Assembly (NCBI RefSeq): GCF_007671655.1
Contig: NZ_VCGX01000002.1
Location: 1,070,881 to 1,134,880 of the forward strand
Source of the DNA: Marinobacter piscis
GTDB taxonomy: Bacteria > Pseudomonadota > Gammaproteobacteria > Pseudomonadales > Oleiphilaceae
Length of the DNA stretch: 64,000 nucleotides
Direction: 5' to 3'
Shown piece by piece: positions 29,522-38,765 of the stretch; within the stretch, counting starts at the first letter, position 1, and the number at the start of each line of letters is the position of its first letter. The notes beneath the pieces are model-generated. The model was not told the origin of the DNA and made no database searches. It saw nothing but the letters and a program-made list of their open reading frames with translations. The translations under genes and the position numbers were made by a program.

Positions 29522-30976
29522 CTACCCCCGCCGAAATCGCCGCACCGCCACCAGAAAGTGCCACAGGAATGTAGACATCAACAGTGCCAGCACCAGGCTG
29601 GCGAACTCCATGTTTGTGTGCATAACCGGGCGAGCCAGCGTGAAGCCCTTGGCGAAGTTATTAAGCGCGTCGCCGACTGCCAGTATGTTTGCCTGGACGG
29701 TTTCGTTTACCAGCCCCTCGGGCAGCTGCCAGCCGTTCTTGACGACTAGCCATGCGTTAATGGCTGCGGTTAGCAGCAACAGTACCAAGGGCTGGGTGTA
29801 ACTTTGTCCGTGGCGGGATACAGAGTGGTTGAAGCCTACCAGCAGGCGCTCTCGGCCATACCACGGCTCCTGTTGTTCCAATTCCCGCCGGTAGGCTTCC
29901 ATTTCCAGGCCGAAGAAGCGATTGGCTTCAATGCGGTTAGCAACGGCTTCAAAGCTGTGTTTGATCAGGCGAAAGGCTTCCCTGTCGACGGCGGCTTTAG
30001 CTTGCTCGGTGAGGGCTAAATCCAGAAAATCCGGGGCGACGGCGTAACGCACTGAGCTGAGGCGTATGTCATCTTCAATAGCCGCCGACCCGCAGGCCAA
30101 CACCTTTTCAAAATCCGATCTCAACACAACGAAAGACCCGATTTTGGCGTCACCACAATTAACCGGTCGGGTGAAGGTCGCATCCATAAACGTCAGTGAT
30201 TTAACACCTGCCATTCCCAGGTTAACACTTCCATTCAATTCGGTGTCGCTGATGCTCAGCTTATCGGCCTTGACACCGGAGCAATCGAAGCCTGCCAGCG
30301 TACAACTGTCGACATGGATGGTTGAGATAGTCTGGTGGCTCAGCTCTATAGGCCAAGTGGCATTGGTATTGATGATTACCAGCTCGTCGAGGTATTGCTT
30401 GTTTTCCCACGGTGGAGCTGAGGTGTACCAAAGCCGGGTATGTAGATTCACGCAGGAAAGCATCAGCGACTTTGCCGAGCACTCCCAGAACAGACCGCTG
30501 TATTGTCCAAGACTATCCGCGTCAACACCGGGTTGGTGAATGCTTACTGAACCTTGAAACGTACAATCCTCGAACAGCGAGTCGCCCTGCTCTGTATAGC
30601 CATGATTGCACCCGATGCACGATACCGACCAACCTGCTGAAAAGTGGCAGCTTTCAAACCACTGAGTAACGCCTGGCAGCTCAAGACGGTCACAGTCAAA
30701 AGTGCAGTCTTTGAAGCGGACTCGTTTCAGTTTGCTCAGAATCACTTGATAAGTGGGTACGTCGTCCTTGCCGGACGACGCCGGGAAAGTTAACCCGCTA
30801 ATTTCTATGGTGAACTTTTCCAGCGCGCTGTCGAGACGCTTGGCGGTACTCAGAGAAACCGAACTCTGCAAACCATACCCGTGTTGCAACCACTCAATCG
30901 CATGGGCCTTGTTGAACATTGGGCTTGCGATTCTGGATTGGAGCTGGGGGAGGATCTGGTTGATTAGGGATTGCAT
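29522..30976 (-). CDS. Beta-helix (pentapeptide-like) membrane protein next to AIPR
   Basis: A 484-residue protein of unknown function. Residues ~85-310 form repeated short hydrophobic/polar strands (VRFKDCTFDCDRLELPG, SLFEDCTFQGSVSI, SIHVDSCTLAGFDCSG-like) suggesting a pentapeptide-type right-handed beta helix. A helical linker follows (AFRLIKHSFEAVANRIEANRF style, then MEAYRRELEQQEPW), and two C-terminal membrane segments (PLVLLLLTAAINAWLVV and SLVLALLMSTFLWHFLVA). Such soluble sensor plus membrane tail layouts are common in effector proteins of defence systems. It starts 22 bases after the AIPR gene on the same strand, so the two are probably co-expressed. A decayed part-copy lies upstream of AIPR. 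Confidence 0.65.
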   Translation of the reverse strand: MQSLINQILPQLQSRIASPMFNKAHAIEWLQHGYGLQSSVSLSTAKRLDSALEKFTIEISGLTFPASSGKDDVPTYQVILSKLKRVRFKDCTFDCDRLELPGVTQWFESCHFSAGWSVSCIGCNHGYTEQGDSLFEDCTFQGSVSIHQPGVDADSLGQYSGLFWECSAKSLMLSCVNLHTRLWYTSAPPWENKQYLDELVIINTNATWPIELSHQTISTIHVDSCTLAGFDCSGVKADKLSISDTELNGSVNLGMAGVKSLTFMDATFTRPVNCGDAKIGSFVVLRSDFEKVLACGSAAIEDDIRLSSVRYAVAPDFLDLALTEQAKAAVDREAFRLIKHSFEAVANRIEANRFFGLEMEAYRRELEQQEPWYGRERLLVGFNHSVSRHGQSYTQPLVLLLLTAAINAWLVVKNGWQLPEGLVNETVQANILAVGDALNNFAKGFTLARPVMHTNMEFASLVLALLMSTFLWHFLVAVRRFRRG

Positions 30977-30998
30977 ACTAGCTTCAGGCTACTACCCC

Positions 30999-32720
30999 TC
31001 ACATAAACCGCTGCCGTATCGCCACCGTCAAATCTGCCCGCCGGAAGGTTGCGGCTATTCGCTGTAGACTGGCTTCTTCGCACCGGATGCCGAGTTGTTC
31101 CATGGCGTGTTTGGTGTTGGTCAGGGCCTGGTTGTATAACGTTTCTTTGTTGGTTTCGAAGGCTTCGATCATCGCCGGGAACTTTTGTGGAGTTACCTGG
31201 GCCAGGGTCAGGCCTTTTTCGCGTAACAGTTCATGCCCGATTTGCATCGCCAGTACGTTGGAGGCGTAAGGCAAGAATAAATATTCGCCAATGTAGTTTT
31301 CGGATTCGTGTTTGCGTTTGTTTTCCACGTACCGCCAGATGCTCACGGCGAGCACCAGTTGCGCGGCATTCAGATCGCCGAAAATTTCGTCATACAACTG
31401 GCCAAAAAGCTTGTTTTTATGGAACCGGGCGTTGTTCGGTTTTGCTCTCCATACAGAAAGCACGGCCTCGGCGGCAACGCCCAGGCTGATGGGGGTGTAT
31501 ACGCTGGCAGGGGCCTTTTCGCCGCGCTTGGTCTGATAAACGTACAGTGGCTTTCCGTCTTTCTCACCCAGTAACGGCACGGAGTGGGCCAGCGTTCTCT
31601 GGATTTCGTCGTTGGATTTAAGGTCACTCAAATCCACGACACTTTGTGAGTTGGTGGCCACCGTTATTTTGCTGATGATGTCGTCGTTGTCGTCATCCAG
31701 TTCGTAAATTCTCACCAGCACGAAGCACTGGTTTACATCCAGCCCGGGATTCTCTGATAACACCGTGTGTATGGTCTTACAGGTTTGCCCGCCGTTGATG
31801 ATGTGCATGCCTTTCATATCAACACGCACGTCTTTTTCCTGCAGGTTGTTGTAGGTGATCTTCGACGTAACGATGGTTACGCCGTTGTTCATGAAAAAGA
31901 AGTCTTTGTTTTTTTCCGGACTGCGCAGGGTTTCAGCGATCGAGCTGTTCACCTTATTGCTTTTAGTACCCAGAAACTTCCGAATGTTTCGCTCCAGCAG
32001 CACGTCGCCGTGGCTCTCAAAGATGCGGTGAAATTCGCTGACAGGCACTTTACCCAGGAAGAAACGCTTGCGGTTGAAGTCTTCCACTATCCGGTAGCCG
32101 GCAAACTTCAGGTGTTCGTCAACTTTCTTTTTGCCTTTTGACAGCGCCACGAAATCATCATGGTTAAAGTGCCGGAAGTTGACGTAGTCCGGGAAATGGG
32201 CGTTATCAATGTAATCCTGGCCCTCGCGATTAACCGGCAAGCCATTGTTGCACAGCACTATTTCAATGGAGGGAATAATGCCCTCGTTCACCATGATGGA
32301 CCGAATTTCTTCAATTCTGGCCTTCAGCTGCGGGCTGGCCTGATAGGTCTGGTTTGGGTCAAAAATGGTCCGCACCACAGACACCATTTTTTGCACATCG
32401 TTGGCCGGGAAGTGGCTGCCACCCTCGTAACTCGCGCCATTGCTTTTTTCCAGCCGCGTGTACTTGCCCTGAAAAATCTTTACGTGGAACGACTCATCCA
32501 CAATATCTGAGATGTACAGCGCATCAATACCAAAATCGCCCCGGCCATCGTAGATGCAGTCCAGCACTTCTTCGTCTGAATCCAGATCCAGCAGGGTTTT
32601 GGCTGCCAGAAACACAAATGCCTTACTCACCGCCCTGTCTGCCTGGCCACCTAACTCGGCCAAATGCGATTCGGCGGTTTTGTTGACCATTTGGTCCAGG
32701 TAAAGGAGGTTGATGTTCAT
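30999..32720 (-). CDS. AIPR family protein (putative abortive-infection phage resistance)
   Basis: A 573-residue member of the AIPR family, proteins first linked to abortive infection. The N-terminal third has an RE-like/nuclease-looking pattern (GRGDFGIDALYI then VKIFQGKYT, resembling the D-ExK core of restriction-like folds). The AIPR core follows: FFFMNNGVTIVTSKI near residue 275, MHIINGGQTCKTIH near 305, and ITVATNSQSVVDLSDLKSND near 350. Length is normal and no frameshift is seen. It is flanked by an intact beta-helix membrane gene downstream and a relic of the same gene upstream, inside a surface-polysaccharide locus that phages commonly target. Biochemical activity is not established for this protein. 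Confidence 0.85.
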   Translation of the reverse strand: MNINLLYLDQMVNKTAESHLAELGGQADRAVSKAFVFLAAKTLLDLDSDEEVLDCIYDGRGDFGIDALYISDIVDESFHVKIFQGKYTRLEKSNGASYEGGSHFPANDVQKMVSVVRTIFDPNQTYQASPQLKARIEEIRSIMVNEGIIPSIEIVLCNNGLPVNREGQDYIDNAHFPDYVNFRHFNHDDFVALSKGKKKVDEHLKFAGYRIVEDFNRKRFFLGKVPVSEFHRIFESHGDVLLERNIRKFLGTKSNKVNSSIAETLRSPEKNKDFFFMNNGVTIVTSKITYNNLQEKDVRVDMKGMHIINGGQTCKTIHTVLSENPGLDVNQCFVLVRIYELDDDNDDIISKITVATNSQSVVDLSDLKSNDEIQRTLAHSVPLLGEKDGKPLYVYQTKRGEKAPASVYTPISLGVAAEAVLSVWRAKPNNARFHKNKLFGQLYDEIFGDLNAAQLVLAVSIWRYVENKRKHESENYIGEYLFLPYASNVLAMQIGHELLREKGLTLAQVTPQKFPAMIEAFETNKETLYNQALTNTKHAMEQLGIRCEEASLQRIAATFRRADLTVAIRQRFM

Positions 32721-32782
32721 GGTGGCTTGCTCGGGTGGTTTTGGGGTGTTGGTTGCTTCAGGTTAACTGCGGGCATCAATAT

Positions 32783-32958
32783 CAGCACTTTAACACTCGC
32801 CGTTCCCAGGTTAAAACTGCCAGCGTACAACTGTCGACATGGATGGTTGAGGTGGTCTGGTGACTCTACAGGCCACGTGGAATTGGTATTGATAGCTGCC
32901 AGCTCGTCGAGGTTTTGCTTTTTTACGAACAATGCTCAAGCAGCGAGTCACCCTATCC
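32783..32958 (-). pseudogene. Decayed part-copy of the beta-helix gene
   Basis: DNA here repeats several blocks of the gene at 29522-30976 in the same order but with internal deletions: a block matching ~30200-30230, one matching ~30295-30400 (sharing CAGCGTACAACTGTCGACAT and more), and a short one matching ~30573-30590. The remaining frame is broken and has no proper start or end. It lies just upstream of the AIPR gene, so AIPR is bracketed by two copies, one intact and one dead. Confidence 0.75.
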
Positions 32959-33007
32959 CATCATAATTAAACTTTATCTATGAATGGAATTTACAATGAC
33001 AATACCA

Positions 33008-33610
33008 CTAAGTATGCATGAAATCCATGATTGTATGCTTAATGTTATACCTAAGATAATCAATCTTATGCTTCAGCCCGGACACATTTTTGTTTAGAAA
33101 TTTAGCTGACAAATATTCATTAACCCCCACTCCAGATACTTCAAGAATGGAAAATATTTTATCTAGCCCTGGCTTGGGGTTATCTAGATCTAGCTCAACA
33201 AAATACGCCCAGTCCTTAGAAAAATAATCAATTTGTTCATAAACATTATTGACATAATCTCTACAAACCCTGATGTCGTTAACCTCAAGAGGCCGCATCA
33301 GTATTCCTTGTGAATACGACTTCATCATCTTAATACCCGCCCACCTCCTATTATAGCTTTTTGATATGCTTTCCTTGTCTCTTATCACCTTTACGAGTAG
33401 TGAGCTACAGCCATATCGAGCGGTCAATCTAGGCAAAAACCAAACTAGTCGATTGTCACACTCAAAGTGGTTTTCAGGATAATCAACACGCTTCTCTCCA
33501 AGCATTTGACAGTTCGATTCATGTGCTGACGTATAACCCTCAATCTTTTTGAAAGCCTCGGAAAGGGTCGTAGTAGCTGTTCGACCAGGCGATAGTAAAA
33601 AAATGTTCAT
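33008..33610 (-). CDS. Sulfotransferase-like protein
   Basis: A 200-residue protein whose start, FLLSPGRTATTTLSEAF, has the position and form of the 5'-phosphosulfate-binding loop of PAPS-dependent sulfotransferases. VKVIRDKESISKSYNRRW near residue 75 fits the 3'-phosphate-binding RxxxxxxxS motif. The protein is short for the superfamily but complete at both ends. The ATG at 33610 is preferred to a TTG one codon earlier. Low GC like the neighbouring flippase gene, from which it is separated by 29 bases. In this position it would be a carbohydrate sulfotransferase acting on the repeat unit, using PAPS from the cysDNC genes. Substrate is inferred. Confidence 0.75.
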   Translation of the reverse strand: MNIFLLSPGRTATTTLSEAFKKIEGYTSAHESNCQMLGEKRVDYPENHFECDNRLVWFLPRLTARYGCSSLLVKVIRDKESISKSYNRRWAGIKMMKSYSQGILMRPLEVNDIRVCRDYVNNVYEQIDYFSKDWAYFVELDLDNPKPGLDKIFSILEVSGVGVNEYLSAKFLNKNVSGLKHKIDYLRYNIKHTIMDFMHT

Positions 33611-33639
33611 CAATGACTTATCCCCATGACGTTTAATAT

Positions 33640-34950
33640 TTACTTAGCAAAAACAAAAGTATTTATTCCTAGCTTTTTTCTCACCATAAACATTAGTAAG
33701 ACATTCCAAACTGACAGAGAAATAGAATATCCGATGGCAGCCCCCACCAACCCTAAAAACGGCACCAATATTAGACACAAAATCAAGTTTACTATCAAAG
33801 CTAGCGCAGCGCCTATCACTGTCGATTTATCATTGCCTGTCATATTTAGAACTAATGCAACCGACCCTGCTGATGCATTAACAAGTTGCCCAAGGCATAA
33901 TATTGTTAATGCTGCTGCCGACACGTACTCTTGACCAAACACAATATCAATAATAGGTCCACCAAAAACTATCAAAACTATAGCAACAGGAAAAGATACT
34001 AAAGCAACAACCCGGGTACTAAGAGTGATCGTTCTTTGGAGTTTCTCTAGCTCACCGGAGTTATAAAGGCGAGCAATCTGTGGTGCCATAGCCATGTTGA
34101 CTGCATTCAGCCCAAACGCTACGAGTGCTGCCCCTGTAGCCGCTACGCGAAACAAGCCGACCTCTTCGCTCGTCGCCAAGAAACCAAGAAATAGTATCGA
34201 CACTTGCGAATCCAGGAGTTTCAAACCAGCAAACAGTGATAGCGGCAAAAGGCTAGCCGCCCATGGCTTGATGTTATACTTGGATTCGGCTGTTTTTGCG
34301 CGCTGAGGAAGCGCCTTGAGTAACAAAAACACACCCAACGTAAAGGCCAGTAATGCGCCGATCACATTGAACTGTATTGCGCGAACTGCGCTCAACTCGC
34401 TGCCTAAAAGAACCACGCTCCCTACGAGCAAGATGACCGTGGCCGGTCGAACAATTTGTTCCGGAGCTTGGGCTGAGAGTACCCACCTTAGCCCTCTTAG
34501 TGTACCTGTTCTAACGGCTTCGAACGCCATCAACGGCAACAGCAGGAGGGCCCAAAGCAATGTGGCAGTTTCTAAGGTGTCATCCCCCCTCAGTAGCAGC
34601 CACGATCCAACAATCGTCACAACGATGACCGAATAGCCGATTGCGAACAGATTTGAGGCTTTGAGTAAGCCTCGCATCAATCCCCAGTCTTTATTTAACT
34701 GATTTTTCGCAGTTTCTCTGACCAGTAGAGTGGGGAGACCAGCCTTTGCAGGTAGGCTTAGCAATGTGATAATTGATAGGACAAAAGCGTAGGTACCGTA
34801 GCTTTCAGGCCCCAAAGTGCGAGCCAGTAGCACACCACTTACCAAGGTAAGCAGAAGATTAACCACCTGGATCCCAGCTGATCCGCCTGCTCCCCTTATT
34901 AATTGGGCTTTGAGGCTTTCGCCTTGTATGTGTCTAAGGTATTTCCTCAA
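33640..34950 (-). CDS. Oligosaccharide flippase (Wzx-like)
   Basis: A 436-residue inner-membrane protein with 12-14 hydrophobic segments and the polysaccharide-synthesis family start (IQVVNLLLTLVSGVLLARTLGPESYGTYAFVLSI). It would flip the undecaprenyl-linked repeat unit to the periplasm for polymerisation by Wzy. AT-richer than the rest of the locus, as is usual for wzx genes. It is followed by the sulfotransferase gene and preceded by a 335-bp gap that contains a terminator and short repeats. Confidence 0.88.
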   Translation of the reverse strand: MRKYLRHIQGESLKAQLIRGAGGSAGIQVVNLLLTLVSGVLLARTLGPESYGTYAFVLSIITLLSLPAKAGLPTLLVRETAKNQLNKDWGLMRGLLKASNLFAIGYSVIVVTIVGSWLLLRGDDTLETATLLWALLLLPLMAFEAVRTGTLRGLRWVLSAQAPEQIVRPATVILLVGSVVLLGSELSAVRAIQFNVIGALLAFTLGVFLLLKALPQRAKTAESKYNIKPWAASLLPLSLFAGLKLLDSQVSILFLGFLATSEEVGLFRVAATGAALVAFGLNAVNMAMAPQIARLYNSGELEKLQRTITLSTRVVALVSFPVAIVLIVFGGPIIDIVFGQEYVSAAALTILCLGQLVNASAGSVALVLNMTGNDKSTVIGAALALIVNLILCLILVPFLGLVGAAIGYSISLSVWNVLLMFMVRKKLGINTFVFAK

Positions 34951-35254
34951 GCTTGGGGCCTGTCTGTTTGTGAGAATTCGGGCAGGACGGATTTGCTGAC
35001 ATGACTAAATTTAAACAACCTGCAACCACCTTAATCTTTAAAATTGGAAGCTGGCTTTCCGAGCCTGGAAACATACTATCGGTTGTGAAAGGTGACTTTC
35101 CGTAGAAATGGTTTTTACATTGCTGGAAATGGGCTACTGGAGTTTCCAAAGCTGGAAATAAATTTCGGTGACAAATTTCTGAGAAGGACTGGAAACTCTG
35201 TTTCCGGTGCTGGAAATTCGAAAACCTAACTCTTTGATTATATTGGCCCCCTTG
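34951..35254. other. Leader region upstream of wzx with repeated TGGAAA/TTTCC motifs
   Basis: No gene is visible. CTGGAAA occurs five times (starting near 35065, 35123, 35152, 35189 and 35210), with inverted TTTCC copies between them, including the palindrome GGAAAC-TCT-GTTTCC at 35191-35205. The region is the likely start of the second transcription unit (wzx onward) because a terminator closes the wzi-wza-wzz unit just before it. The motif could be a multi-site operator; no known consensus matches. Confidence 0.4.
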
Positions 35255-35280
35255 AAAACTGATAAGGGCACCTTATCAGT
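35255..35280 (-). terminator. Intrinsic terminator after wzz
   Basis: Reading along the minus strand, 5 bases after the wzz stop codon, CTGATAAGG-TGC-CCTTATCAG forms a perfect 9-bp stem followed by TTTTC. It would end or weaken transcription coming from wzi-wza-wzz. If the distal genes depend on read-through, RfaH-type antitermination would be needed here. Confidence 0.7.
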
Positions 35281-35285
35281 ACTGA

Positions 35286-36254
35286 TTATTTCTCCACTTT
35301 TTCTGGAGTCTCTTCCCTGCCTGAACGCACAAATGCAACTACAAACACCGTAAATACCCCAAGCATCCCCCCCAACATAGTGGCAACGACGGCAATAAGT
35401 GCTCGCTTAGGCTCACTTTTCTCTTGTGGCACCACGGCCGGGTCTACGGTTTTGAACACGTATTCGTCCTGCGCGTTAGCCAGCATTACGGTGCGGGTTT
35501 CACTTTCTATCAGCTGGTAGAACACCTGCTGCATGCCGGCAATGTTGGTTTCGCTGAGCTTTTGCTCCAGGTACGCAATGCGGGCTTCGGCTTCTTTTAC
35601 GTCTTGCTCACGCATGTGTTCGTTAATGTCGTGTACAAGTTTTGTGGCCCAATCTTTGGCGACCGGAGGTGACTGGCTTTTAATACTCACAGTCACCATG
35701 CCGGTTTCGTCGTTGCTGGAAACGCTGAGGTGCTCCTTGAATGCTTTCACCATATCCCAATCCGTGGGTTTGAGGTTCTCACCTTTGTCGTCGGTCAGCC
35801 ACTCTCGGGAGTCGGGGTTGTAGACTTCTTTATTGATTACCCATTCCTGTTTTTCTATATCCCAGCTTTCGGTCGCCATAAGCGGAACGGTCAGGTTGTG
35901 GCGGTGTATGAAGTCGGTCAGAAAGGCGCGGGATTGCAGTACTTCTTTGGCCATAACCGTCTGGCTTGCGCTGCCTCCGCCCAGGCTGATGCCGGCCAGG
36001 CCTGCGAGGCCACCCAGCTGGCCGCTGAGGCCGCCGCCACCGCCCTCTTCCTGAGCTGGGGCCAGGAGCACATTGGCCTGGTAGATATTGGGCTTGCTCA
36101 GGGCGTAGAACACACCGGCTGCTGCAAATACGATGGTAAACAGGATGATGATCCACTTGCCCTGCCACAGGGTGGCAAAGAGTTCGCGCAGGTCGATTTC
36201 ATCATCCGGGTAGTATGGCTGTTCGGCCATTTGTGTCATTACGGGTTGATTCAT
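35286..36254 (-). CDS. wzz: Polysaccharide chain-length determinant (Wzz family)
   Basis: Inner-membrane co-polymerase that sets polymer length. The 322 residues show the Wzz domain starting with DDEIDLRELFATLWQGKW, a first membrane helix at ~35-52 (IIILFTIVFAAAGVFYAL), a large periplasmic part with a glycine-rich stretch and a coiled coil (VKEAEARIAYLEQKLSE), and a second helix near 290 preceded by the usual proline-containing KSEPKRALI. There is no C-terminal tyrosine-kinase domain. The ATG overlaps the stop of the upstream SLBB gene (TAATG). Confidence 0.9.
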   Translation of the reverse strand: MNQPVMTQMAEQPYYPDDEIDLRELFATLWQGKWIIILFTIVFAAAGVFYALSKPNIYQANVLLAPAQEEGGGGGLSGQLGGLAGLAGISLGGGSASQTVMAKEVLQSRAFLTDFIHRHNLTVPLMATESWDIEKQEWVINKEVYNPDSREWLTDDKGENLKPTDWDMVKAFKEHLSVSSNDETGMVTVSIKSQSPPVAKDWATKLVHDINEHMREQDVKEAEARIAYLEQKLSETNIAGMQQVFYQLIESETRTVMLANAQDEYVFKTVDPAVVPQEKSEPKRALIAVVATMLGGMLGVFTVFVVAFVRSGREETPEKVEK

Positions 36255-38734
36255 TAGAGGTTACCCACTGCGGCTGCACCAAGGGCCATCTGGTATACGA
36301 TCTGGCTGACGTTGGTCCAGAGTTCAAGCTGGTTCAGGCGGTCGACGTCGATTGGCATGATGATGGTGTCGCCCGGCTCCAGCTGACTGCCACCGCCGCC
36401 GAACCAGTTGCTGCGTTTGGGCATCATCACGGAGCCGTCGGCTTTAACAACGTAGGCGCGGCTTTCGTCGGCCTGGCGGGTGGGGCCGCCGGAGCGTTCC
36501 AGGTAGTCTTCTACAGTGAGGCTGGCCTGGTGCAGGTGGCTGGTTGGGAACTGGACTTCGCCGAATACTGTTACTGCTTGTGGGATTTCCGGCACAGTCA
36601 GGCGGTCGCCGTCTTGCAGACGAATGGGCTGGTGCGTATTCCCGCTGGTTATAGCTGCCAGATCAATCACCATTCGACCTACAGGGCGGCTCCCTTGTAC
36701 TTCGTCGAGCAGGCTTTCAACGCTTTGAGCGCGTTCGGCTGCATCCCCACTTAAACTGTCGCCCTGCAGTTGAACTCCCAGCAGGTCGCCTTTGAGGCGC
36801 TCTTCGGCTTCCTGCAGCCGTTGAGCTTCAAGCCGGCGCAGCTTAGCGCGAGTAAATACAGCGCCTTTCGGGAATGCGTTGCTGGTAAGCCCCCCAGCCC
36901 GTTTGAGTACATCAGTCAGGGTATCACCATCCTGAAATGTGTATTCCCCTGGATAGGTTACTTCTCCAGAAACGGTAACTGTGCGGTTTTCTGCAAAATC
37001 CGGAACGCCTTTAATTAATATCCTGTCGCGGCCTTGTAATGCGACATTATCACTGCCTTCCAGCACTTTAGATGGAGTGAAATTGATAACGCGGGTTTCA
37101 CCGGTTCCCTGCTCACTTGTGGTGTAACGGGTAATCTCGCCTTCCAGTAGCAGAGCATTTTCCCGAAGGCCTCCGGCCGCATCCAGCAATTCCTTTAGAG
37201 TGCCATTTTCTGGCATTGGATAGGTACCCGGAAAGCGCACTGCTCCGGCTACCCGGACTACCGGCGCCCATTCGTTGGGGCCGGTTTGGGCTTGCAAGCG
37301 TCTATTGATCTCGGCCAGGGCATTCTGGCGCGCTTCGCCGCTGGTTTCCGACAGCAACAGAACTCTGTCTCTGGACTGAAGTTTCAGGTTATGCTGAGGA
37401 TCTTCATCAGCCACTGCTTTGCGTAAATTGAAAGATTTAACTTCAACAATATTGCGCTCTACTCGCTCCCGAATACGCAGGGCATAGTTGTAGTCAGCAT
37501 TGCGGGTGACATCGAAGGTCAGGCTATTGACCAGGTCACTCACTCTCAATCCAGGCTCCCACGCGTAGCGGCCTGTGCGCACGGCCTCACCTTCTAAAGC
37601 AACAAAGCCTTCTGTCAGCTCAGTGACTGATGAAATAGTGAGCACATCACCCGTTTTCAGTGCAGTACGCTTCGCGCTGGCACTCGTCAGATCCAGGTCC
37701 TGAATGCTGAGATTAAAACTCTCATCAACCCGCTGCAGCTGTGCGCGTTTGGGGTAGGCGTCTGCGGTAAAACCACCAGAAAGCCGGATAATATCTCCCA
37801 CTGACTGGCCGTTTTCAAGTTCATACAGGGCTGGGCGGCGCACCTCGCCTTTTATACCGGCGAGATGGCCAACCGGCGGAATAAAAATAACGTCACCTGG
37901 CTGCAAGCGCGCATCTTCACTGGTATCCCCCTCCAGCAGGAGGTCGTACAAATCTAGGGTTCCAACCAGTTTACCGTTGCGCTTGTGCTGAATGTTACGC
38001 AAAGAACCAGTACGCTGAACTCCGCCAGATACAAACAGGGCATTGGTAATAGTAGACAAGGAACTCACTGTGTACGCACCCGGCGTTCTGGCTTCACCCA
38101 GTACAAACACCCGCATGCTCCGCAGTTCTCCAAGACTGACACTGGCTTTCAGGCCAATGAAGTGCTGATCAACCAGCGCGCTGATTCGTTCTTTCAGATC
38201 AGCGAAAGACATCCCTGCGACAGGTTCCGGACCGATTTCCGGGAAACTGATTGTGCCGTTGCGGTCTACAGTGAGCGTGAACTCCCGGTTTTGTTTACCC
38301 CACATTTGTATACGGATTTCATCACCCGGGCCTATGGTGTACTCGCCGGGGACAGGCACCGAGGTAACCGGCGCAAAAGTGCTGGGACTGCCAGCAAACA
38401 GGTCATATCCGTATGGCTCAAGACGACTGGTCTGCTGTTTGTTTTCGGCACTGCTGCCTTTCGTTTCTACGTTGCTTTCTTCCAGCTCAGCATCCTGTTG
38501 GCCGGAGGTTGACTGTACCACCGGAGGTGGGTTTCGCACCTGATCACCGTTGGTGCTGCCAGTACCTGAACCGCCAATTGAATCCAGGTCCACGCCGTAC
38601 TGTTTAGCCAACGCTTCCTGTTGGGCCTTGGGCAGGCTTTTGAAGCGTTCGATTTGTGCCGGGCTGATGGACTGGGCCTGGGCTGCGATGGGCAGCAGCA
38701 GGGCCATGGAGAGCAGGAGTTTTTTAAAGTTCAC
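36254..38734 (-). CDS. Polysaccharide export protein with multiple SLBB domains (Wza-like)
   Basis: Periplasmic/outer-membrane export component. From the GTG at 38734 the protein has 826 residues and a clear Sec signal peptide (NFKKLLLSMALLLPIAAQAQ, cleavage after AQA). The longer open frame to 38842 would place 36 hydrophilic residues before the signal peptide and overlap wzi by 77 bases, so I reject it. The poly-export domain starts at PGEYTIGPGDEIRIQMWG near residue 130 and is followed by about six SLBB-type repeats (VFVLGEARTPGAYTVS, VRRPALYELENGQS, VSGEVTYPGEYTFQDG). No lipobox cysteine is present, unlike E. coli Wza, and it is more than twice as long. It is coupled to wzz by a one-base overlap. 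Confidence 0.9.
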   Translation of the reverse strand: MNFKKLLLSMALLLPIAAQAQSISPAQIERFKSLPKAQQEALAKQYGVDLDSIGGSGTGSTNGDQVRNPPPVVQSTSGQQDAELEESNVETKGSSAENKQQTSRLEPYGYDLFAGSPSTFAPVTSVPVPGEYTIGPGDEIRIQMWGKQNREFTLTVDRNGTISFPEIGPEPVAGMSFADLKERISALVDQHFIGLKASVSLGELRSMRVFVLGEARTPGAYTVSSLSTITNALFVSGGVQRTGSLRNIQHKRNGKLVGTLDLYDLLLEGDTSEDARLQPGDVIFIPPVGHLAGIKGEVRRPALYELENGQSVGDIIRLSGGFTADAYPKRAQLQRVDESFNLSIQDLDLTSASAKRTALKTGDVLTISSVTELTEGFVALEGEAVRTGRYAWEPGLRVSDLVNSLTFDVTRNADYNYALRIRERVERNIVEVKSFNLRKAVADEDPQHNLKLQSRDRVLLLSETSGEARQNALAEINRRLQAQTGPNEWAPVVRVAGAVRFPGTYPMPENGTLKELLDAAGGLRENALLLEGEITRYTTSEQGTGETRVINFTPSKVLEGSDNVALQGRDRILIKGVPDFAENRTVTVSGEVTYPGEYTFQDGDTLTDVLKRAGGLTSNAFPKGAVFTRAKLRRLEAQRLQEAEERLKGDLLGVQLQGDSLSGDAAERAQSVESLLDEVQGSRPVGRMVIDLAAITSGNTHQPIRLQDGDRLTVPEIPQAVTVFGEVQFPTSHLHQASLTVEDYLERSGGPTRQADESRAYVVKADGSVMMPKRSNWFGGGGSQLEPGDTIIMPIDVDRLNQLELWTNVSQIVYQMALGAAAVGNL

Positions 38735-38765
38735 GGTTTTATGTTCCGGTTTTTTTGCTGAAATG

